A stretch of 6,705 nt of DNA. Origin: DATAYF01 sp036272735 (GTDB taxonomy: Bacteria > Chloroflexota > Ktedonobacteria > Ktedonobacterales > Ktedonobacteraceae). A model generated the notes under the pieces. The model was not told the DNA's origin and ran no database searches. It was given only the letters and a program-made list of their open reading frames with translations. Shown here one piece after another: positions 1-5,014 of the stretch. The translations under genes and the position numbers were made by a program. Position 1 is the stretch's first letter; every line of letters begins with the position of its first letter. The stretch is taken from positions 1-6,705 of the forward strand of contig DATAYF010000435.1 of assembly GCA_036272735.1 (NCBI GenBank), read 5' to 3'.

Positions 1-178
1 CAACCGCACAGATGAACTGTGTGATTGCCGCCTGTTCCGCTAGCGCGTCCTTGCGTTGCTAGCCTGCGGGCATCCTGCTATTTGCGCTTACCATGCGAAC
101 CTGTCAGAACCAGGAGAGAGAAGGCTAGAGAAGGCTCTCGAGTAAGAACGGATACTGTTGCTAAATTGTCCGTCATTC
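1..178. other. Unassigned left flank
   Basis: No gene is recognisable on either strand. The segment lies just downstream of the stop codon of the IS1182-type transposase relic (minus strand), so it may include the former right end of that insertion sequence. I could not identify a terminal inverted repeat or a target-site duplication. The word GCTAGC occurs twice (about 40 and 57), which may form a weak imperfect hairpin. Confidence 0.4.
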
Positions 179-334
179 TTAAGCAGCCTTAAGCGCAGCA
201 AAATGTGCGATGCGTGTTTTCGCCTGCGGAACGCCAGCTTTCCAAGCCGCACAACGGACGAGATTGATGGCACTCGCCGTCAAAACGTGCTGTAGATGCG
301 TTCTAGCCTCGCCGATGGAACAAGAGCAGCGCAA
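179..334 (-). pseudogene. IS1182-type transposase, C-terminal relic
   Basis: Read on the minus strand, the last 50 or so codons before the stop at 179-181 give an IGEARTHLQHVLTASAINLV stretch, then a W, and end with AKTRIAHFAALKAA. This matches the C-terminal end of IS1182-family DDE transposases as I know it: a conserved R-Y-x-G-x-A-K-T-x-L-Q-H block, then A-A-x-N-L-x-R, a Trp, and a T-R-x-S-x-F-A-x-L tail. The catalytic DDE core is absent. Upstream of about 334 the same frame loses all similarity and the neighbouring DNA is an FtsH relic on the other strand, so the element was truncated there. In life the full protein would cut and rejoin insertion-sequence ends; this piece cannot. The family call comes from motif recognition, not a database search. 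Confidence 0.6.
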
Positions 335-353
335 CTGTCCTCGCTCCTCCCCG

Positions 354-836
354 TTGCGGCGCCTGGCAGTGAGTCTGGAAGACCGTACAGGAGAAGTGGT
401 CGCCCTTGACGAGATCATCTGGGGCGCGGAAAATGATCTCAAAGAGGCAACACAGCTGGCTCGTCACATCGTCGCCGAATGGGGATGGGTGAGCAAACTG
501 GTCCGGTTGTTTAGACCTGGACGGACAAAACGCTTTCCCTGGCTGGCAGCAGCTGGGAAAAGGCCGAGCTGGATGTATTCTGAGGCGACGGACAGGTGGA
601 TGTGGAGGTGGAACAGCTGCATGAACAGGCTCACCAACACGCAAGCCCGTATCCTGCTCGTGGTACATCGGACAGCACAGGAACAGCTGGAGCAAGCGCT
701 GTTCCAGGAGGAAGTGGTGAAGCACGATCAGGTTCTTCCCATGGTTGTCCATGTACACCATGTACACCATGTACACCATGTACACATGGACAGAGGAGTG
801 CAAACGTTCAGTGTCCTGAAGGCACGTCATGCGTAA
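354..836 (+). pseudogene. ftsH: FtsH-type AAA+ metalloprotease, M41 domain relic
   Basis: FtsH is a membrane-anchored, ATP-dependent zinc protease. This is a decayed piece of its C-terminal peptidase half. In order, the matching blocks are RRLAVSLEDR and GAENDLKEATQLARHIVAEW (354-482, frame of 354; the Asp of ENDL is the usual third zinc ligand), GMGEQTGPVV (482-511, second frame), LDGQNAFPGWQQLGKGRAG (about 513-573, third frame), MYSEATDR (573-596, first frame), QVDVEVEQLHEQAHQHA (593-643, second frame) and ARILLVVHR onward to VLPMVV (645-749, first frame). The AAA+ domain, transmembrane part and HExxH motif are missing, and no frame stays intact, so no protease is made. The last frame runs through the 9-bp repeats to a TAA at 834. 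A continuous 208-codon frame exists from 210, but its first part is antisense to the IS1182 relic and it crosses the frameshifted FtsH blocks, so I do not call it a gene. Confidence 0.75.
750..785. repeat. Tandem repeat, 4 x 9 bp (CATGTACAC)
   Basis: Four exact head-to-tail copies of CATGTACAC occupy these 36 bases. They are bounded by a perfect 8-bp inverted repeat, TGTCCATG (746-753) and CATGGACA (785-792), and each unit contains the palindrome TGTACA, so the tract could fold into cruciform or hairpin structures. It begins exactly where similarity to FtsH ends. The 9-bp period preserves reading frame (Val-His-His on the plus strand), but there is no sign that it is translated in a functional protein. 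Confidence 0.9.
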
Positions 837-1097
837 GCGTTAAGCATGAAATAACCTGTAGAGTAATCCTACTGTGGCAGCTTCAATTTGATTGGCTCTA
901 CAAGCCAATTGGCTAACACAGCTTTTTGGCAGCGAATGAAATAGCAATGAGCTTGTCAACAGGCTTGAGCCACAACTGCCTCTGGGAAACGACCACAGGA
1001 GGATGAAGAAGAAGGATTAACACAGCCGTTCTGCTGCTACCGATCCCAACAAGCAATACATAATACCTATGCAAGCAGGAGAAAAAGAGCAAAAACC
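837..1097. other. Non-coding stretch upstream of the pentapeptide gene
   Basis: No gene is recognisable here. A small hairpin, ATTGGCT - CTACA - AGCCAAT (891-909, 7-bp stem), is present. The promoter of the 1098 gene should lie within this stretch; a CATAAT hexamer near 1059 could be a -10 element, but no convincing -35 partner is visible and I do not call it. A purine-rich AGGAGA (1077-1082) precedes the ATG at 1098 by 15 bases, a rather long spacing. Confidence 0.4.
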
Positions 1098-2657
1098 ATG
1101 GATATTGAGCACGGTACCGAACACGTATCCTGGCGTATTGAACCAGAGATCGAGCACGCACGCCAGGAGCAACTGACCCGTTGTCTTGCAACAGCCGTTG
1201 ACTCGAAACAAAGTATCTATCCCTTCAAAGGGATGAAACTGAGCCGGGCCGATATCGAATGGTTGCTGGCAACGCACGAAAAAAGGTGTGAACCCAGATC
1301 ACGTCGTAGCAAGCAAAGGCACTGTTGGAGTGTAGATGTGCGGGGAGCGGATCTGCGCAATGTGGATCTGCATGCGCTTCCGTTGACGGGTCTTTGCGGG
1401 AGCCTGACCCGTGAGGAATGGGACGAAGCAACCGCAGAGCAGCATGACGCCGCTACTGTTTTGCTCGCCGGCGCCGATCTGAGCGAGGCCCATCTGGAGC
1501 AGGCAGAACTCAGCGGGGTTCACCTGGAAAAAGTCTCCCTCCGCGACGCCCACCTGGAGAACGCTACCTTTGCCTCTGCTCATCTGGAGCGGGCATTCCT
1601 CGCCAGAGCACGGCTCAAAGGAGCTGATTTGAGTGAGGCCCATCTGGAGAAAGCCGATTTGAGCGAGGCCCATCTGGAGCAGGCAGAACTCAGATCGGCT
1701 CATCTGGAGCAGGCATATCTCAACGGCGCACACCTTGAGAAAGTGAATCTGAGCAGAGCTCATTTGGAAAAAGCGTACTTGAGTGAAGCGCATCTGGAAA
1801 AAGCGATCCTCCGTGAAGCGCACCTGGAAGAAAGCTATCTGAATAGTGCCTCTCTTCAGGAGGCGGATCTGAGCGAGGGACATCTGGAGGGAGCATACCT
1901 CAACGAGGCATACCTCAAAGGGACCTTCCTCTACAAGGCCTATCTGGAGCGAGCGTTTCTGTACAAGGCTCACCTCGAAGGCGCCAAGCTCAGCAGCCTC
2001 CCTGCTGAATCCATTACCCTGGAACAGGCTCTGGAAAGTGGTGAACAGCACATTGGTCCGTCGCTGGCTGATGCGCAGTGGGGTGATGTCAACCTCGCAG
2101 TAGTGCCATGGTCGCAGATAGACATGCTTGGCGATGAATACGAGGCGCGGCAGGCGACACGCGCTGGGCGGAGAAAAGAGGACGTGACTCGCCTGGAAGA
2201 GTATGAGGCAGCGGTGCGGGCCAATCGCCAGCTCGCGGTCGCATTGCGGGCTCAGGGGCTCGATGAAGAAGCTGCGCGCTTTGCCTACCAGGCGCAACTG
2301 TTACAACGAGTCGTCTTCTGGCAGCAAGGCAAGGTTGGCTCATGTCTGTTCTCCACTTGCTTGGATCTCTTGGCCGGCTATGGATACAAACCAGGCAGGA
2401 GTCTGATCGCCTACCTCGTGGTGATCTTTGGCTTTATGGGACTGTATCTGCTGAATGCATACGGAAACGTAGCTCATCTGAATTGGGATGAAGCACTCGT
2501 TTTGAGCGTGAGTAGCTTTCACGGACGTGGGTTCTTTCTCCAGGGAATGACGCTTGGAAATGTCTTTGCGCAACTGGCAGCTCTGGAAGCGGTGCTCGGT
2601 CTGCTGATCGAAGTCAGCTTTATTGCCACGTTTACTCAGCGTTTCTTTGGACGATGA
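1098..2657 (+). CDS. Pentapeptide-repeat protein with C-terminal two-helix, pore-like membrane domain
   Basis: Predicted protein of 519 residues. Residues 46-60 (MKLSRADIEWLLATH) form a short helical N-terminal module. Pentapeptide repeats (A-x-L-x-x) start near residue 83 (GADLRNVDL). From 131 to 300 there are 17 decapeptides with no insertion, consensus A-H-L-E-K/Q-A-x-L-S/x-E, expected to build a right-handed quadrilateral beta-helix of about 8.5 coils. Residues 360-410 are helical and charged (EEYEAAVRANRQLAVALRAQ). Two hydrophobic helices (about 434-455 and 488-512) flank a short loop, SVSSFHGRGFF (470-480). That layout, and the ALEAVLGLLIE start of the second helix, resemble Ion_trans_2 pore modules attached to some pentapeptide proteins, but the TxGYG selectivity filter is absent. 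Channel activity is therefore doubtful; a membrane-anchored scaffold or sensor is an alternative. The ATG at 1098 is the first in frame with a purine-rich AGGAGA upstream, at long spacing. No partner gene is operonic with it. Confidence 0.85.
   Translation: MDIEHGTEHVSWRIEPEIEHARQEQLTRCLATAVDSKQSIYPFKGMKLSRADIEWLLATHEKRCEPRSRRSKQRHCWSVDVRGADLRNVDLHALPLTGLCGSLTREEWDEATAEQHDAATVLLAGADLSEAHLEQAELSGVHLEKVSLRDAHLENATFASAHLERAFLARARLKGADLSEAHLEKADLSEAHLEQAELRSAHLEQAYLNGAHLEKVNLSRAHLEKAYLSEAHLEKAILREAHLEESYLNSASLQEADLSEGHLEGAYLNEAYLKGTFLYKAYLERAFLYKAHLEGAKLSSLPAESITLEQALESGEQHIGPSLADAQWGDVNLAVVPWSQIDMLGDEYEARQATRAGRRKEDVTRLEEYEAAVRANRQLAVALRAQGLDEEAARFAYQAQLLQRVVFWQQGKVGSCLFSTCLDLLAGYGYKPGRSLIAYLVVIFGFMGLYLLNAYGNVAHLNWDEALVLSVSSFHGRGFFLQGMTLGNVFAQLAALEAVLGLLIEVSFIATFTQRFFGR
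1488..1997 (+). repeat. Coding 30-bp repeats (17 decapeptides)
   Basis: Seventeen 30-bp units, all in frame, encode residues 131-300 of the pentapeptide protein. His occupies position 2 in 13 of 17 units and Glu position 4 in 14 of 17. Units differ in synonymous and surface codons. One block is preserved exactly over 33 bases at 1481-1513 and 1661-1693, 180 bp (six units) apart; extending leftwards to 1473 and 1653 adds a single mismatch. That points to internal duplication or gene conversion. Confidence 0.9.
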
Positions 2658-2667
2658 GGAAAAGGAG

Positions 2668-2865
2668 GATACGTTTCAACTTGTTCACGAAACCTTCCGC
2701 CATCCCGTTCGAGTAGATCTCAGTGAGACCAGCAAGCACAGCCTCCTTATCTCGTCCAAGCCATTTGACAAATCGCTGGATTTTGGGAAGGTCGCTCTCT
2801 GCCACTTGCTGCGTGCAGTCTGATAAAAGATGGCCTTGCCGTTTTCGTACCATTTGCCCAAATGA
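2668..2865 (-). pseudogene. ISL3-type transposase, C-terminal relic
   Basis: On the minus strand, an open frame from 2904 to 2632 contains SQSFGQMVRKRQG, then DLPKIQRFVKWLGRDKEAVL, then YSNGMAEGFVNKLKR. This is the C-terminal signature of ISL3-family DDE transposases: F-x-x-M-x-R, a short helix, F-x-x-x-L-x-x-D-x-x-A-V, and S-N-G-x-x-E-G-x-x-N-x-L-K, with the catalytic Glu in SNGxxEG. The usual K-R-x-M-Y-G-R-A continuation is missing after KLKR (about 2668), so the piece is cut there, 10 bases from the stop codon of the convergent pentapeptide gene. Upstream, LCAHPVP in another frame (about 2885-2910) may be the preceding block, implying a frameshift. The first two catalytic Asp residues are absent and the fragment is not functional. 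Confidence 0.75.
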
Positions 2866-3150
2866 CTGCGAAGAAACGGGGAACCGGGTGAGCGCACAGC
2901 GCAAAGACTATAAGAAATTCAGAGGGGATGAGAGCAGAAGAGCGCGGAGACAGATCACGCCCTTTCGTCATCAGCTCCTCTCTTCTCCAGCAAGCAGGAT
3001 ATAGTTGTAATGCTAGTATGATAATAATAGCTGAAACAGAGTGGATCGCAAGAGAATGTCATGCAGCTGCAGACCCATTCTGTATAGCCTGTGCGTAAAA
3101 AGAGTATGTAATGGATATGCTCATACGTCAGCATAAAAAGGAGAAACAGT
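2866..3150. promoter_or_regulatory. Upstream region of hsp20
   Basis: No gene is visible apart from the possible extension of the ISL3 relic at its left end. An imperfect inverted repeat, GCTAGTAT - GATA - ATAATAGC (3012-3031, 7 of 8 bases pairing), lies about 120 bases before the hsp20 start and could be an operator. I find no CIRCE element and no clear -35/-10 pair. AAGGAGA at 3138-3144, 6 bases before the ATG, is a near-ideal ribosome binding site and fixes the hsp20 start at 3151. Confidence 0.35.
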
Positions 3151-3603
3151 ATGTCGATGATGTTAAGAGAACCCTTTGAAGCGATCACGCCGCTGCGTGA
3201 CGTGATGAACCGTCTGGTAGAGGAGAGCGTTGTCTGGCCAGAACGCTTTGATGTGTCTGCTGCTCGCGCGTTCCCCTTGGATATCCGCGAGTCGGACGAT
3301 AAGCAGCAGTACATCCTTGAGGCAAACCTGGCAGGTTTCAAACCAGAAGAGATCGAGATCACCGCGTCGGGGAACACTATCACGATCCACGGCGTGAAAA
3401 AGGCTGAAGAGAAGACAGAGAAGAGGGGATATGTACGACGCGAGCGCTACGTGGGCGAGATGAGCCGCACGGTGACGTTACCCAGCCACATTGATGCGGA
3501 CAAAATTCAAGCAAGCTACGAGCAAGGTGTTCTGATGCTGCGTATCCCCAAAGCCGAGGGGGCAAAGACAAAGCAAATTCCTATTAAAGCACAGGGACAC
3601 TAA
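3151..3603 (+). CDS. Hsp20/alpha-crystallin small heat-shock protein
   Basis: This 150-residue cytosolic chaperone should bind unfolding proteins without ATP and hold them for refolding by DnaK/ClpB-type machines. The alpha-crystallin domain spans about residues 42-134: FPLDIRESDDKQQYILEANL opens it, AGFKPEEIEI and GNTITIHG follow, RRERYVGEMSRTVTLP is the usual dimerisation-loop region, and IQASYEQGVLMLRIPK carries the conserved G-V-L and closing strand. The C-terminal I-x-I anchor appears as IPI (143-145), which in the family docks between dimers to build oligomers. Length is typical for bacterial class A Hsp20. The start follows an AAGGAGA site at ideal spacing. It stands alone, flanked upstream by a transposase relic and downstream by a long hairpin, so it is probably monocistronic. 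Nothing suggests damage. Confidence 0.95.
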   Translation: MSMMLREPFEAITPLRDVMNRLVEESVVWPERFDVSAARAFPLDIRESDDKQQYILEANLAGFKPEEIEITASGNTITIHGVKKAEEKTEKRGYVRRERYVGEMSRTVTLPSHIDADKIQASYEQGVLMLRIPKAEGAKTKQIPIKAQGH

Positions 3604-3625
3604 GAAACAGCTGATGCAGGCACAC

Positions 3626-3679
3626 AGCGAGATGAGAGGAGAACTGCTGCCGGGGCAGCAGCACACCTCTCATCTCGCT
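3626..3679 (+). terminator. Long two-part hairpin after hsp20
   Basis: A perfect 14-bp stem (AGCGAGATGAGAGG at 3626-3639 with CCTCTCATCTCGCT at 3666-3679) encloses a symmetric 4-nt internal loop (AGAA/CACA) and an inner stem CTGCTGC(C)/(G)GCAGCAG (3644-3661). It begins 22 bases after the hsp20 stop. There is no T-tract on either side, so it is not a textbook intrinsic terminator; it may protect the mRNA 3' end, act in both directions, or be a relic of a mobile palindrome. Confidence 0.6.
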
Positions 3680-4462
3680 CGTGCTGATTGGAAAAGAGCA
3701 TTTAACAGCAAGTCCATACTCCTCATGATCCTGAGGTGGTCACACACGCCGTCAGCAAGAGCAGAGGATCCGGAAATTCGTGTCTGAAAGAACAGAATAA
3801 GCAAAAGAGTGCTCTCCTTCTCTTGTTTTTCCTGAGGAAACTGCTTGCTTCAGTGATTTACATTCTGCAAAGACGAGAGAAATAAGCATTGACCTTTTTG
3901 ATATCATCGCAGATGGTGCGCCTTTTTGCCTCATCCTTGCTTCAGTTGGTGCGTAGGGTGCGTAGGGTGCGTAGAGGGAAATGGAACGACCCCGATTTTC
4001 CCCAATAGCATTCGGGCAGCAGTTGTGACCTCCCTTGTTGCTGATGCGCCCGATCGTAGCACATGCAAACTGTACTGCATCATAGCGTGGTGTCGTCAGC
4101 AGCAACAACCACCGCTGCTCATAGCCCGCATTCGCTCCATCAATAGCGACATTCGGCGTCGTCACCTCAATCGTCGCTGAAGCATCACCGTCAACGGGTT
4201 TCGCAGCTCCCTCAAGCACCTGGGAGACGAAACGCGTTCGCGAAGCCTCGGGTCGGTTGAGCATTTTGAAGAATGGGAAGGCCGCGATAAAGATCGCCAC
4301 TGGGGTTCAAGAGCCCCCGGACATTGACTACGATCAGATCTCTGTAAGAGCAAACCGACCGAGGCTAATCGATTTCGATGGGACCAAAGCAACGGTCAAA
4401 TTGTGTGATTGTGAGTCCATGATCTATCTTCCTGTATCTCTACTCTTGCTCGGGATAATTCG
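3680..4462. other. Long stretch without an identifiable gene
   Basis: No product is recognisable on either strand. The longest frame is on the minus strand (4300 to 3752, GTG start directly after a stop, 182 codons; alternative ATG at 4264). It has no Shine-Dalgarno sequence, contains the Tyr-Ala-Pro repeats that come from the 9-bp tandem repeat, and matches nothing I know. A stretch of it (ATIEVTTPNVAIDGANAGYE) looks protein-like, so it could be a relic of an unknown gene. A plus-strand frame at 4257-4475 (TTG start) is equally unsupported. A short inverted repeat CCTCA/TGAGG sits at 3721-3736. Confidence 0.4.
3948..3974. repeat. Tandem repeat, 3 x 9 bp (GGTGCGTAG)
   Basis: Three exact head-to-tail copies of GGTGCGTAG. 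Read on the minus strand the phase TACGCACCC encodes Tyr-Ala-Pro. The period is the same 9 bp as the CATGTACAC tract at 750-785, but the units differ. Confidence 0.9.
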
Positions 4463-4966
4463 ACTCACTGTGTAGGACTTCGCGCTCCAGGGATGTTTGT
4501 AGCACAGCTGAGACGCACCGTTGCAAAAACTGGCGGCACCCTGCAGGAAGTCTCAACGTGAGAGAGCAAACTGAGCCAGTATTGCCACGGCTGTAAGCAG
4601 TATGTGAAGAAGCCGCGCTCGAAGCTTTGGCATCACTGCAGTTGTGGCATCGGACCGGTCCAGCGCGACTTGTATAGTGCCTGTCTGCTGGCCTTTCTGG
4701 ACCCGAAAGACACCATTCTCTCCATCTCCCCGAATGCGTGGGAGGGCGCGGAGGCGCGCCTGCGAGCCGAGATGGAGCGACAGAATCAACGTGTGAATGA
4801 GGGGCAGGTCTGCCTCGAAGCTTTGGCATTCCCCGAGCAAGAGCGCGTCGGCTCGAACGTCTTGAACACCCACGACAAGAGCTTGTCCACCCGTAGAGGA
4901 GGGACAAGAAGCGTCGGAGGGGTCACAAGAACCCCTGCCACCAAATGGCAAGGAGTCTCAGTGTAA
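4463..4966 (+). pseudogene. tnpB: TnpB-family (OrfB) protein, C-terminal relic with an in-frame stop
   Basis: TnpB proteins are RNA-guided nucleases carried by IS200/IS605-type transposons. The frame reads HCVGLRAPGMF, then AQLRRTVAKTGGTLQEVST, then a TGA (4559-4561), then ESKLSQYCHGC, KKPRSKLWHHCSCG and GPVQRDLYSACLLAFLD. This is the C-terminal RuvC/zinc-ribbon part. CxxC (4583-4594) and CxC (4637-4645) are the zinc ligands, and the Asp of QRD (4667-4669) corresponds to the third RuvC acidic residue. One C-to-T change would restore Arg (CGA) for the TGA. The N-terminal two-thirds is missing: similarity begins at about 4463 and a TGA lies in frame at 4412. The remaining open part (4562-4966) has no start with a ribosome binding site; GTG 4604 lies inside the zinc ribbon. 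The tail after about 4870 is low in complexity and overlaps predicted hairpins. Not expected to be functional. Confidence 0.75.
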
Positions 4967-4980
4967 GGCAAGTACCTTGC
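4882..4980 (+). ncRNA. Possible guide-RNA (omega/reRNA) scaffold at the tnpB 3' end
   Basis: Four hairpins follow one another across the end of the tnpB relic: CTTGTCC/GGACAAG (4882-4908), AGGGGT/ACCCCT (4918-4936), TGCCA/TGGCA (4936-4950) and GCAAG/CTTGC (4968-4980). In TnpB systems the guide RNA is encoded over the 3' end of tnpB and the transposon right end, so position and structure fit. The exact right end, and hence the guide segment, cannot be located from one copy. Confidence 0.35.
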
Positions 4981-5014
4981 AAAGTAAGATCTCTCGTGAG
5001 TCAATTCGTACCCA

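Noticed and set aside
210..836. Intact 208-codon gene on the plus strand
   Set aside because: The frame covers an antisense stretch of the IS1182 relic and only some of the FtsH blocks; the others lie in different frames, so it is not a real product.
596..916. Separate 106-codon ORF rich in Cys-Thr-Pro
   Set aside because: Its first 16 residues belong to the FtsH relic in a shifted frame and the Cys-Thr-Pro run is the 9-bp tandem repeat read in another phase.
1488..1997. CRISPR-like array (regular 30-bp periodicity)
   Set aside because: There are no spacers: units are contiguous, in frame and encode A-x-L-x-x repeats.
1299..2297. 332-codon open frame on the minus strand opposite the pentapeptide repeats
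   Set aside because: Its own repeats (FLQMGLAQI-like) are the antisense reading of the 30-bp coding repeats; the plus frame has the clear protein family.
2623..2823. Small plus-strand ORF after an AAGGAGG at 2664-2670
   Set aside because: It starts inside the pentapeptide gene, is antisense to the ISL3 relic and matches nothing; the Shine-Dalgarno sequence is not followed by a suitable start codon.
2905..3150. CIRCE (HrcA operator) upstream of hsp20
   Set aside because: No TTAGCACTC-N9-GAGTGCTAA-like sequence is present; the only palindrome is the shorter one at 3012-3031.
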